From: Pseudanabaena sp. Salubria-1
GTDB lineage: Bacteria > Cyanobacteriota > Cyanobacteriia > Pseudanabaenales > Pseudanabaenaceae
Length of the DNA stretch: 64,000 bases
Assembly: GCA_023336205.1 (NCBI GenBank)
Contig: JALQCR010000029.1
Coordinates: 24,070-88,069 of the forward strand
Direction of reading: 5' to 3'
Position 1 is the stretch's first letter, and each line of letters starts with the position of its first letter. The translations under genes and the position numbers were made by a program. A model generated the notes under the pieces. That model saw only the letters and a program-made list of their open reading frames with translations. It had not been told where the DNA came from and ran no database searches. Of the stretch, positions 18,861 to 29,717 are shown piece after piece.

Positions 18861-21656
18861 ATGCAAGCCAACCCCGTCCAATATTTGCGCCTAGACCTAG
18901 AAATTTCAGTTCCCTATAGCGTCGTCCTTGAAGGACTGGATGCTTGGTTTGAGTGGGGATTAATTTCTGAGGTGGATTTTAAATGGCGTAATGGTCGAAG
19001 TTCGGCAAATCGTCTGACGATTGTGGCATTTCAAAATGATCAGATTCTTCAAGGTCTGGACTTATTGCTAGAGCTTGGCTTAATTACTGATAAGTCAGTA
19101 AAACTGATTGGTGAAACTCGGTTTGTTTGTGAAATCAAAACAAAGGTCGCTGAGCCAATGATTTCCAGATTGACCTCTAATAATTTTGACGATTCAGAAA
19201 CAACTTTGCGACCTGCAAATATTTCTGAATCTAGATTGCCGCGATCGCGTGTTGTCGAAATACCCGTAAAAGCAAAAGCGCCGCAAGAGCCGAGCAAAGT
19301 CGCTCAAACTGTGCGATCGCTACTTTCAGAATTCAGCACCATGTGGTTGCTATTTTTAGGCGTGTTTCTGGTTGTGGTTTCATCAGGATTGTTAGCCGCT
19401 AGCCAATGGGACAATTTTTCGCCACAAATACAATACTTATTGCTGCTTGCCTATACCATCGGCTTTTTTGGCGTGGGTTTCTGGACAAGCAAAAACGAGC
19501 AGCTGCGGATGACCACACGTGCTTTGCAATTGGTGACATTGCTGCTAGTACCAGCAAATTTCTGGGCTATGGATGGCTTAGGCTTGCTGAAAAATCCTGC
19601 GGGAATCGGGCTTAGTGCGATCGCAGGTTGTTTACTTTCTGCGATCGCTGTTTTTCTATTAGAAACATCTTTTGTCTTTCGAGAGACCCAGATTCTTTCT
19701 GAAGATTTGTCAACTAATTCGTCAACTAATAAGCCGCGAAAACGTACAAAAAGGCAACTTAGCCAAATCTCAATTTTGGCAATTTTATTTCTGGGTTGGC
19801 TGCATCTTGGCTGGTTCTTATCACCATACTATCCATTAATTGCCGTCTATCTAGGCATCATTGCCATTGCCACCTCCACCTTTCTCAATCGCCGCCAAAG
19901 TTTAAATACTGCCGATAGTTCGACATTCCCACTGGCGCTGATTACGGGAGCTTACAGCACCGTATTACTAATTAGTCGGGCGCTTTTATTTGGGAATGTT
20001 TCCGTTTTTAAATTAGGATTAGCTTTTGGAGTTTGCGGATGGGTTTTAGTCCAAATTACTAACAAAGCCGAAAAGTTGCGATCGCCTTCTGAAGCATCAA
20101 GTTTAACTACAACAAATCCAACAGCGATTAAATTTCAGTCTAATCTCGGTCAAATCCTCCTCGGCTTAGGTTGGCTCGTATCGGTTTGGGACAAATACCC
20201 TTGGCAGACTTTTACGATTAGCTTATTGATCGCATGGATGCTGTGCGATCGCTTAGTTAAACGCGAAGAATCAATTGATTTAACTTACTTATTCTTTTGT
20301 GGTTTACAAACTCTCTGGGTAGGTCAAAGGCTAATTCCTGACGATTGGAAAGGAAATTTTACTCAGCAATTATTAACTTGGTTTCAGACTCAATCCGAAA
20401 TTAATTTGTTTGGGATTTTATTATTTCCCTATTTAATTATTACTTTAGTGATTGCCGCAATTTATCGCGATCGCCAAAAATATCATTTAGCAAGTACGGG
20501 TGAATTACTTGCTTTAGGATTTGGGGTTTTTCTTACTATTATTAGTGTTGGCTATCCATCCACCATATTCGTGAATTTATCACTCTCGGCGGTGACACTA
20601 TTCATCGTCCAAGCAAGGCGATTGTCTACTAGCAAGGACTTGCATAGTCTTGTTTATTTCACCCATATCGTGAGTATCAGTGCGATCGTCTCAGGTATAT
20701 ACTTCTTTTCCCGTTCCACGTTGATCTTTGGCTGGGTTGGTTTTCTTCTTGGCGCAATGCTAATTGAATGGAGTGGAGTTTTACTAATTGGGAAGCTTAG
20801 CCTACGTCCCCAAGGAGAAAACCTTCATCTAAAAGCATGGCGTGATAGTGCATGGCATATCGGCGCAAGTTTAGCGGCGCTCAGCTATATCTTGCTATGG
20901 AATTCTTCCGTGGCAGGACGAAATCTTGTTAGTGGCAATTTAGTCAACAACAGTGAATTGTTAGTTGCCTCAAGTTATTGGGGGATAGCTTGGCTATGCG
21001 TGCCACTTTCTCTCACCTTTTTAGGGACTTGGCGCGAATTCGCCGATCGCGATTTGGCGATCAAACTTAGCATTGCGGGACTTGCGATCGCGCAGTTCTT
21101 AACATGGCAAGGGGATGGCTCACGGGTGATTGGATTAGGTGTTGCCTTTGCCCTGATGCTGGTCAACACGCGCCGCAGCAAATCGCTCCTAACCACCTTT
21201 AATACGGTTGGATATGGGTTACTGTTTATTGCCTCTCTCCTCTGGCAATTTAAATTTGGAGATGGCTATATTGCTCAGTTAACCTTTGGCATTAATGGAG
21301 CAGTTGTTAGCGTCTTACTGTTATATGTCCTCAATCATTGGCTCAAATACCGCCGAGATCGCCATGTTGCGAACCTCAATTTACCTTTAAATCAATCCTA
21401 TTCCCAAGCTTTCGATATTTGGGCAGCGATTCTCACTACTGCTTTATTGCTTCTGCAAACATCTCAAGCTGCGCTTGTTTTTGGATTTAATCAAGATGCG
21501 CAATTATTTGTTAATCTTTTGCCCAGTACAGTTTTAGTCACTCTGGGACTGGTTTATCGGATATGGCAAGACACAGGCAAATCACCTTTTTGGACAGAAT
21601 GGGGAATCGCTTGGAGTGTTGAACTTCTCACATCAGGCGCTGTTGTGGTTAGCAAT
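18861..21656 (+). pseudogene. Large polytopic membrane protein, N-terminal part
   Basis: Start ATG 18861 with GGAG upstream. About 150 soluble N-terminal residues with a repeated pattern ('VLEGLDAWFEWGLIS' and 'ILQGLDLLLELGLIT') and a linker are followed by a long series of hydrophobic helices. An IS5-family element interrupts after 'VVVSN'. Deleting it with one AAT joins this frame to GSAIELAIANIALG at 22599, giving one ~1433-residue protein with probably more than 30 membrane segments. I do not recognise the family; it resembles large uncharacterised cyanobacterial membrane proteins (possibly DUF2157-like). There are no catalytic motifs I can name. Confidence 0.75.
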
Positions 21657-22595
21657 AGACCTCTTGCAGAACTGAAAATTAATCCAGAGCAGAGAAAGTT
21701 TTAGAAGCAACAAGAGCGACTTCAAAGTTATAAATGGCGGCAATCAAATTACAACGCAAACCAAAACGACGACGACGATTACGATAAGGTAAAGAGAGAA
21801 TCTTAAAAATCTTCAAGCGACGATTAACATGCTCAATCGCAATACGTTGACGTGCAAGTTGGCGATTAAAACGCTTATCCTCCTTGGATAATGAGCCATT
21901 TTGAGGCTTTTTGATAGGAATTTGCGAGTTAGGATGCAACTTTTGTAAGCCTTGATAACCCTTGTCTGCCAAACCTTGTGTCTGTGCGTGAAAATGAACT
22001 CCACTTGCCTTGAATAATGAGAAATCATGCTGCTTGCCCTTACCGTAAGCGGTACAAACTATCTTGAAATTAGTCAGATCGACCACCAATTGGGCTTTGA
22101 GGGCATGATGCTTTTTCTTACCGCTATAAAAATGTTTCTGGTGATATTTAGGGCGCTCAACCTTTGTCTCAGTTACATCAATGGCAATTATGGCTGGAGC
22201 CTTCTCCTGCCATAATGACTTTTTTCCTGCTAACCGAAACTTTTTCGATTTAATTAAGACATTTTCTACTTTTTTGACGATGCGGCAAATCGTCGATTCT
22301 GACACTTCCCAGTCGCTAGCAATATGAAAATAGGTGCGATATTCACGCCAATACTGCAAAGTAACCAATATTTGGTCTTCTAGACTTAGCTTTGGTTCTA
22401 CACCACCTTGTCCTTTGCTTTGGGCTGCTTGTTGCATTAGTTCCGTCATTTGAGCAAATGTTTCTCTTCTTACTCCAAATAACCGTTTAAATTCTGTCGC
22501 TGATAGATTTTGACTGGCTTCGTATTTCATCGCTTAATTTGAGTTCTGATAAAAAGCTTATAAATCTAACATGTTTTTGGTTCTGCAAGAGGTCT
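21657..22595 (-). mobile_element. IS5-family element, complete
   Basis: A 939-bp element with perfect 16-bp inverted repeats AGACCTCTTGCAGAAC. The target duplication is AAT (21654-21656 and 22596-22598), which when collapsed restores the host reading frame. Confidence 0.9.
21679..22530 (-). CDS. IS5-family transposase (DDE_Tnp_4 type)
   Basis: 283 residues. The N-terminal helix-turn-helix region (FKRLFGVRRETFAQM...LEDQILVTLQYWREYRTYFHIASDWEVSESTICRIV) is typical of IS5-family transposases with the DDE_Tnp_4 catalytic domain. Candidate catalytic acids are 'IAIDVTETKVERP', 'LADKGYQGLQ' and 'QRIAIEHVNRRLKIFKIL'. It appears intact. Confidence 0.88.
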   Translation of the reverse strand: MKYEASQNLSATEFKRLFGVRRETFAQMTELMQQAAQSKGQGGVEPKLSLEDQILVTLQYWREYRTYFHIASDWEVSESTICRIVKKVENVLIKSKKFRLAGKKSLWQEKAPAIIAIDVTETKVERPKYHQKHFYSGKKKHHALKAQLVVDLTNFKIVCTAYGKGKQHDFSLFKASGVHFHAQTQGLADKGYQGLQKLHPNSQIPIKKPQNGSLSKEDKRFNRQLARQRIAIEHVNRRLKIFKILSLPYRNRRRRFGLRCNLIAAIYNFEVALVASKTFSALD

Positions 22596-22598
22596 AAT

Positions 22599-24104
22599 GG
22601 CTCAGCAATTGAGCTAGCGATCGCTAATATTGCGCTAGGTTTTGTAACGCAGCTATGCGGCGATTGGTGGATGAAACGCACAGGTAAAGAGGAATATCCT
22701 CGCAGTTGGGATATCATTCCCTTAATTTATGGGGTAATGGGTTCACTATTAAGGATCGGTAACTTCAGCAGTCTCACAGGTTTATTTTCGCTGAGTACAT
22801 CTCTAATCGGTATCGGTATCGGGCGCAGAGAATCTCAATCCAATCCCGTTTTTAAAGCACTCACCTATCTCTCGATGTTTGTAGCTACTTTCTCGGCGTA
22901 TGAACTGCTTTTCTATCAAATGGTGTCTAGCTCTCAAGGTGGTAGCCTTGGTGATGGCTTAGTAATTCTTGCGATATTAGGTTGTGTGATCGCCTATGCC
23001 TATCAGCTATTTGCCAACTGGATCGTGCCATATTTACGACTCTCATTTAAGGAGATTGGTATTTCCGCACATTTACATTGGACTGCGAGCGCGATCTTTC
23101 TATTATTAGGAAGCGGCTTATCTGTTGCCACAACCAGTGGTGTCATCGGCGGCGGCGTAGCGATCGCATTGGCTGCCTATGCGATCGCGCAGGGTAAGAG
23201 ATCCCCCCTAGCCCCCCTTGTAAATGGGGGGATGGATTCTTATAAGGGGAATTTAGGAGGCTCAGAACTTTGGATTTACACAGGGCTAACTACTGCAATT
23301 GGTGCGATCGCCTATTTCGTTTTCTTAGCGTTTCCCAATCCTTGGCTGATTAGCAACATTATCTTGCCCTATGGCGCTGTGATTGCCTGTATTATTGCGG
23401 CGACACTTTATCTGCCACCTTGGGAAGAATGGGGCTGGGAAGAACGACCTTGGCATAATTCCGCTTTCGCATTGCCATTGATTTTTACGTTTATGACTCA
23501 AAGTGCGATCGCGATACCATGTCTAATCATCGTCGGAATTTTCTATGCTATCTATGCCAAAGTTCAAGACCAAATCCGCGCCACTTACATCACTGTTTTT
23601 TTATGGGATTGGGCAATTTTTCAGAATGTATCACAAAGTCTTGATGCATTTTCCAGTCTCAAATTTTTGATCAATATTTGTGTGATTGGCTTCTCTGGAC
23701 TATATTTTGCTCAAGTAGAACCAAATCTGCGATCGCCTCGTACTAAAGCTCTCCGCCATGCTTTTAGAAGCCTTTTAAGTGGCGGAATGGGGCTAATTGC
23801 CTTTATCTATTCCTTTACCAATCCCAGTATTGCGCTCTCAACTTGGGGCTTGAGTGCAGCCTTTATCATTGCAGGGCTAGCATTTCGCGTCCGCGCCTAT
23901 CTCTTTATGGGAACGTTTACATTTATTTTGCTAGTAATCTCCCAAGCCGTAACTTTAGTTACCCAATACTCTTTCTTGATGTGGGCGCTCGGAATCTTTG
24001 CAGGGATTGGCTTTATTCTGGTGGCTGCTAATTTTGAGGTGCGGCGCGATCGCATTCTTGCGCTATTTCGTAATGTTGCGATCGAGTTGGAAGCATGGGA
24101 ATAG
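22599..24104 (+). pseudogene. Large polytopic membrane protein, C-terminal part
   Basis: Continuation of the gene started at 18861: roughly 500 residues with about 14 hydrophobic segments, ending 'RDRILALFRNVAIELEAWE'. It contains an in-frame palindromic insert reading RSPLAPLVNGGMDSYKGNLGG (23199-23260) within an otherwise hydrophobic stretch, similar to the insert in the neighbouring 5-oxoprolinase gene. No start codon with a ribosome site follows the IS, so this half is probably not made. It is convergent with the LRR gene remnant. Confidence 0.74.
23199..23260. repeat. Palindromic repeat inside the membrane-protein gene
   Basis: GATCCCCCCTAGCCCCCCTTG...ATGGGGGGATG...TATAAGGGGAATTTAGGAGG, the same family as 17092-17170. 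It is translated in frame and does not break the ORF. Confidence 0.68.
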
Positions 24105-24151
24105 AATCATAAACGACTCAGCCAAACGATCACCTCTCATCACAAAAAGCA

Positions 24152-24306
24152 CTAATTTAATGGATTTGGAGGAGAAGCAGGCGCTAAAAAATCACAAATA
24201 GATTCTGGCTGAATTGGGCAAGGTTGTTGGCTAATTCGATTGCCTTGAAGATTAACTTTAGTTAATTTAGTTAATCTTGATAGAGGCTTAATATCTTGGA
24301 TTCTAT
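24152..24306 (-). pseudogene. LRR protein, C-terminal fragment
   Basis: Reads RIQDIKPLSRLTKLTKVNLQGNRIS and then a tail with CP...C (QPCPIQPESICDFLAP) ending at TAG 24152-24154. Such a Cys-containing tail is usual for cyanobacterial internalin-like LRR proteins. This is the native 3' end of the gene that starts at 29717, now cut off by ISL3 copy 1. Confidence 0.78.
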
Positions 24307-24337
24307 GGGTCTTCTGGGTTTAAGGGGATAAGTAAAT

Positions 24338-25646
24338 CTAATGAGAAAGACAAGCTAATAATCTAGAACGAAAATTTAAAAAATTTAAAAAACCATAAGC
24401 CTGTCGTTTAATTAATTTAATACGATTATTAAGTCCCTCCATCACACCACTAGATGTACGATTTAAAAAGTAGTTACAAATATTATCAAGATGATTACGA
24501 ATGGTTTCCAAAACTGCGCCATAAACAGCTTTAGCTTTTTGAAGCCATTCTTTTAATTGTTTCTGACCCTCTTCAGGAGTTTTACAAGTCTCAAAAATAC
24601 TTCTAAAGTCTTCTTTGAGATTATAAGCTAGTCGCAAGCGTTTAGAACATTTCAAGACATTTTCTAACTTCACTTTTTCTTCTTCTGTTAAGTCTACCTT
24701 GTTCTTTAGTAGAATAAATCGACTACCTTTAATCTTGATTTTAGCTTTTTGACGCAGTTGATTTAACTCTTTGATTAGTGGCTGCATAACATGAAATCTG
24801 TCGATGACAATTTTCGCATTTGGAAATACTTCTTTGACAACTTTGGGAAAGCCTCCCCACATATCAATGCTAACCTCCTCTACTTTTTCCCTTATCTCAA
24901 TCGGTTGCTGCTTCAGGACTTCAATGATGTCATCTTGTTTATGACTATCAATTACTTCTAGTAATGCTCCTGCGTCAATACTTGATACGACTGTCACAAA
25001 GTCTTTATGTCCTTTGCGTTTACTCACTTCATCAATACTCACTCGTTTTACTTCTTTCCAATCATCTTTTTTTGGCTCTTCTGGGTTTGAGGGGTAAATG
25101 GTACAGTATCGATACAATTATTGGCGACATGGTAGGGCTGTAACTGTTGCTCCGAGAGGATTCTGATTACTATTAGCTGTGCTTATCCCCATGAACCCAG
25201 AAGAGCCTCTTTTTTTTTAGAGAAAATTGGTGATTGAAAATCCCTTGTATTTGATCCCAACTCAAATATTCATCTCGACTTACTTGCTCCACACTCGCAC
25301 TTTGTACTCGTTGATAAACATACTCCTCATACCTTTGTGTGTATCGTCTTTCCCAGTCTACAAAGGGTAACTTTTCCGTAAAATGTCTTTGACAATGTTG
25401 ACAATAAAATTGGCGGCGCGGCGTATTTAAATAAACTATTTTCCCAAATACTGACAAATCTCGAATCAATATCGGTCGATTTTGTTTTAATTTTCCACCA
25501 TGCGTATTACAATGCGGACAAGTAATTTCATCCTGTAAAAATCTCAACTTTAGGGTGATTTTATTTTCTTCTTCCGTAAAACTTTCAACGGTTGTGTTGG
25601 GTAAATTTAGCAACCTATCTAGATACAAGTCCATACCTGTCACCAC
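24338..25646 (-). pseudogene. ISL3-family transposase, disrupted by a MITE
   Basis: The N-terminal part (from ~25646) has the ISL3 zinc motif 'CPHCNTHGGKLKQNRP...QFYCQHCQRHF'. The C-terminal part (to 24338) has 'VSIDEVSKRKGHKDFVTV', 'EVSIDMWGGFPKVVKEVFPNAKIVIDRFHVMQ' and 'SSGVMEGLNNRIKLIKRQAYGF' (DDE region). The MITE sits exactly in the A-run where copy 2 shifts frame, so this copy cannot make a full protein. Confidence 0.85.
25074..25207. mobile_element. 134-bp MITE with ISL3-type ends (copy 1)
   Basis: Termini GGCTCTTCTGGGTTTGAGGG and (inverted) GGCTCTTCTGGGTTCATGGG match the ISL3 ends. There is no ORF inside. The flanking duplication is TCT7-like; its exact length (8 or 9) is blurred by the T-run. 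A second copy lies at 54340-54473 with one end base changed. Confidence 0.85.
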
Positions 25647-25703
25647 TTATCTTTGTGCTTCATTATACATTAATCCCCTCAAACCCAGAAGAGCCGATTC
25701 TAT

Positions 25704-26480
25704 TGCCACTTAAATCAAGTTCAATTAGATTGGTTAAATCTACTAAAGGTGTAATGTCAACAATTTCATTTCCTAGAAGATTGAGGAATCTTAATTTAGC
25801 CAAACTTGATATTGGCTTAATATTATTAACTTGATTATTGCTAATACTAAGATAACTGAGATTAGTCAAACTGGCTAGAGGATTTATATCACTAATTTGA
25901 TTATTATTGAGCTCTAAAAGAGTCAAATTAGTCAAACTAGATAAAGGTTTAATATTTCCAATTTGATTGCTAATTAGACCAAGTTCAGATAATTTAGTTA
26001 AACTATACAAAGGTTTTACATCACTGATCTCATTATTATACAGATATAGCTTATTCAATCCAATCAAACCAGACAAAGGTTGCAAATCACTAATTTGATT
26101 ATTGGAGAGATAGAGTGTGTTCAAATTAATGATACTGGCTAGCGGCTTGATATTACTGATTTTATTGCTAGATAGCCAAAGCTCTGTTAGGTTATACAAT
26201 TTTTCTAGAGGTCTAATATCATTAACTTGGTTATTAAAAAGAGTTAGTGACCTAAGAGTAAATAAGCCTGATAGTGGATTAATATTACTAATTTGATTTT
26301 GATGGAGTTCGAGCCTATATAAACTAGGCATATTTGCTAGAGTCTGAACATCAATAATTTGATTATTGGCGAGATAGAGTGAGTTCAAATTAGTCAAACT
26401 TGATAAAGACTTAATATTACTAATTCGATTTTCAGAGAGAGAAAGAAGCGTCAAGCTTTTCAAATCCTGTAAAGAGTTAA
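25704..26480 (-). pseudogene. LRR protein, duplicated middle fragment
   Basis: About 260 residues of 22-residue LRRs, reading from KSLTLLSLSENRISNIKSLSSL to LSGN. They match residues ~230-500 of the LRR protein at 28178-29717 except for one visible change (NSLYL here, SSLYL there; T versus C at about 26395/28904). It has no start codon, being cut at 26480 by ISL3 copy 2. Confidence 0.82.
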
Positions 26481-27726
26481 GGGTCTTCTGGGTTTAAGGG
26501 GATAAGTAAATCTAATGAGAAAGACAAGCTAATAATCTAGAACGAAAATTTAAAAAATTTAAAAAACCATAAGCCTGTCGTTTAATTAATTTAATACGAT
26601 TATTAAGTCCCTCCATCACACCACTAGATGTACGATTTAAAAAGTAGTTACAAATATTATCAAGATGATTACGAATGGTTTCCAAAACTGCGCCATAAAC
26701 AGCTTTAGCTTTTTGAAGCCATTCTTTTAATTGTTTCTGACCCTCTTCAGGAGTTTTACAAGTCTCAAAAATACTTCTAAAGTCTTCTTTGAGATTATAA
26801 GCTAGTCGCAAGCGTTTAGAACATTTCAAGACATTTTCTAACTTCACTTTTTCTTCTTCTGTTAAGTCTACCTTGTTCTTTAGTAGAATAAATCGACTAC
26901 CTTTAATCTTGATTTTAGCTTTTTGACGCAGTTGATTTAACTCTTTGATTAGTGGCTGCATAACATGAAATCTGTCGATGACAATTTTCGCATTTGGAAA
27001 TACTTCTTTGACAACTTTGGGAAAGCCTCCCCACATATCAATGCTAACCTCCTCTACTTTTTCCCTTATCTCAATCGGTTGCTGCTTCAGGACTTCAATG
27101 ATGTCATCTTGTTTATGACTATCAATTACTTCTAGTAATGCTCCTGCGTCAATACTTGATACGACTGTCACAAAGTCTTTATGTCCTTTGCGTTTACTCA
27201 CTTCATCAATACTCACTCGTTTTACTTCTTTCCAATCATCTTTTTTTTTAGAGAAAATTGGTGATTGAAAATCCCTTGTATTTGATCCCAACTCAAATAT
27301 TCATCTCGACTTACTTGCTCCACACTCGCACTTTGTACTCGTTGATAAACATACTCCTCATACCTTTGTGTGTATCGTCTTTCCCAGTCTACAAAGGGTA
27401 ACTTTTCCGTAAAATGTCTTTGACAATGTTGACAATAAAATTGGCGGCGCGGCGTATTTAAATAAACTATTTTCCCAAATACTGACAAATCTCGAATCAA
27501 TATCGGTCGATTTTGTTTTAATTTTCCACCATGCGTATTACAATGCGGACAAGTAATTTCATCCTGTAAAAATCTCAACTTTAGGGTGATTTTATTTTCT
27601 TCTTCCGTAAAACTTTCAACGGTTGTGTTGGGTAAATTTAGCAACCTATCTAGATACAAGTCCATACCTGTCACCACTTATCTTTGTGCTTCATTATACA
27701 TTAATCCCCTCAAACCCAGAAGAGCC
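26481..27726 (-). mobile_element. ISL3-family element, complete (copy 2)
   Basis: 1246 bp with both ends intact. The flanks do not match: AGAGTTAA (LRR gene) on the left and CTGCGTCA (interior of a truncated ISL3 copy) on the right. The element therefore sits at a rearrangement junction, not a simple insertion. Confidence 0.9.
26512..27677 (-). CDS. ISL3-family transposase, two frames joined at A AAA AAG
   Basis: ORF A starts at GTG 27677 (an alternative ATG lies 12 bp downstream) and stops at 27222. ORF B, in the -1 frame, ends at 26512. The overlap contains a run of nine A on the coding strand (27241-27249) within CTA-AAA-AAA-AAG, the classic A_AAA_AAG slip site. A -1 shift joins ...HQFSLKKK to DDWKEVKRVSIDEVSKRKG, giving a full ~388-residue ISL3 transposase with N-terminal zinc motif and DDE core. 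An alternative is a simple disabling frameshift. Confidence 0.82.
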
Positions 27727-28177
27727 CTGCGTCAAAAAGCTAAAATCAAGATTAAAGGTAGTCGATTTATTCTACTAAAGAACAAGGTAGACTTAACAGA
27801 AGAAGAAAAAGTGAAGTTAGAAAATGTCTTGAAATGTTCTAAACGCTTGCGACTAGCTTATAATCTCAAAGAAGACTTTAGAAGTATTTTTGAGACTTGT
27901 AAAACTCCTGAAGAGGGTCAGAAACAATTAAAAGAATGGCTTCAAAAAGCTAAAGCTGTTTATGGCGCAGTTTTGGAAACCATTCGTAATCATCTTGATA
28001 ATATTTGTAACTACTTTTTAAATCGTACATCTAGTGGTGTGATGGAGGGACTTAATAATCGTATTAAATTAATTAAACGACAGGCTTATGGTTTTTTAAA
28101 TTTTTTAAATTTTCGTTCTAGATTATTAGCTTGTCTTTCTCATTAGATTTACTTATCCCCTTAAACCCAGAAGACCC
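27727..28177 (+). mobile_element. ISL3-family element, 451-bp 3' fragment (copy 3)
   Basis: Reverse-complement match to 26481-26931 of copy 2, so it is in opposite orientation. It encodes the last ~139 transposase residues (from LRQKAKIKIKGSRF to CLSH, stop at 28146). Its outer end CCAGAAGACCC abuts the LRR gene at 28178; its inner end is truncated by copy 2. Confidence 0.88.
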
Positions 28178-29717
28178 ATTTAGTTAATCTTGATAGAGGC
28201 TTAATATCTTGGATTCTATTGCCACTTAAATCAAGTTCAATTAGATTGGTTAAATCTACTAAAGGTGTAATGTCAACAATTTCATTTCCTAGAAGATTGA
28301 GGAATCTTAATTTAGCCAAACTTGATATTGGCTTAATATTATTAACTTGATTATTGCTAATACTAAGATAACTGAGATTAGTCAAACTGGCTAGAGGATT
28401 TATATCACTAATTTGATTATTATTGAGCTCTAAAAGAGTCAAATTAGTCAAACTAGATAAAGGTTTAATATTTCCAATTTGATTGCTAATTAGACCAAGT
28501 TCAGATAATTTAGTTAAACTATACAAAGGTTTTACATCACTGATCTCATTATTATACAGATATAGCTTATTCAATCCAATCAAACCAGACAAAGGTTGCA
28601 AATCACTAATTTGATTATTGGAGAGATAGAGTGTGTTCAAATTAATGATACTGGCTAGCGGCTTGATATTACTGATTTTATTGCTAGATAGCCAAAGCTC
28701 TGTTAGGTTATACAATTTTTCTAGAGGTCTAATATCATTAACTTGGTTATTAAAAAGAGTTAGTGACCTAAGAGTAAATAAGCCTGATAGTGGATTAATA
28801 TTACTAATTTGATTTTGATGGAGTTCGAGCCTATATAAACTAGGCATATTTGCTAGAGTCTGAACATCAATAATTTGATTATTGGCGAGATAGAGTGAGC
28901 TCAAATTAGTCAAACTTGATAAAGACTTAATATTACTAATTCGATTTTCAGAGAGAGAAAGAAGCGTCAAGCTTTTCAAATCCTGTAAAGAGTTAATATC
29001 ACTAATTTGGTTTTGGTGAAGTTCAAGTCTAGATAAACGATTTAAACTTGCTAAGGCTTTAATATCACTAATCTGATTACTATAGAGCCAAAGTACTTTT
29101 AAATTAATTAGACCTGCTATCGACTTGATGTCACTGATCTGATTTTTAGACAACGATAACACACTCAAATTATTTAACTTCTGTAAAGGCTTAATATTGG
29201 TGATGCTATTGCCATGCAGGTTGAGGACTCTTAGTTTAGACAAATTTGTAAGTGGAGCGATATTAACAACTCGATTGCTATTCAAATTGATTTCAGTTAA
29301 GTCAACTAAATCCTCTAGAACCTTAATATCTTTAATTTGATTACTTGATAGATAGATTCCAGTTAGTTTTTTCAAACTAGCTATTGGTTGAATATCGCTA
29401 ATTTGGTTGTTGTCAAGACCTAGCTTCGTTAAATTTTTCAAACTAGCGATCGGTCGAATATCGCTGAACTGCTTCTTTTCGAGCTTAAGTTCAGAAAGAC
29501 TATTGAGATTTTTATCAGCAACTTTGCAGTCTTGAGTGCCAGACTTTTTTAGTAGTACATCAATTGTATTTTTAGTTTCAGGAGAGAGTGAATTTTTTTG
29601 CAAGCACCATTGTTCAAAGCTTAGATTCTCGGTCGAAACTGCTTCTGCATTTAAGCTGTGGACAAATAAAAGGAAGGTTGCGGCTGAAAAAATCCCAAAG
29701 CTTAAAAATAATTTCAT
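28178..29717 (-). pseudogene. Exported leucine-rich-repeat protein (internalin-type), 3' end lost
   Basis: Starts at ATG 29717 with a signal peptide (MKLFLSFGIFSAATFLLFVHSLNAEA). A short Cys-containing cap follows (FEQWCLQKN...TQDCKVADKN), then about 20 consecutive 22-residue LRRs of the form xxLxxLxLxxNQISDIxPLxxL from ~residue 75. The reading frame runs into the ISL3 fragment after 'LSRLTK' and stops at 28161. The native tail survives at 24152-24306, so the ancestral protein was about 550 residues. Its ATG overlaps the TGA of the upstream TPR-CHAT gene (ATGA), so the two were translationally coupled. The likely role is protein binding outside the cytoplasm; the ligand is unknown. Confidence 0.85.

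Larger units (their letters stand above)
24307..25695 (-). mobile_element. ISL3-family element (copy 1), carrying a MITE insertion
   Basis: Ends GGGTCTTCTGGGTTTAAGGG at 24307 and the related inverted GGCTCTTCTGGGTTTGAGGG at 25695. An 8-bp duplication GATTCTAT (24299-24306 and 25696-25703) lies within an LRR codon run. Without the 134-bp MITE and its duplication it is 1246 bp, equal to copy 2. Confidence 0.92.

Noticed and set aside
27586..28146. 186-residue plus-strand ORF
   Set aside because: A chimera of antisense ISL3 sequence with the truncated ISL3 fragment; only the part from 27727 is a real coding remnant.
28178..29650. Regular 66-bp periodicity, CRISPR-like at first glance
   Set aside because: It reflects 22-codon leucine-rich repeats; units are diverged and there are no unique spacers.
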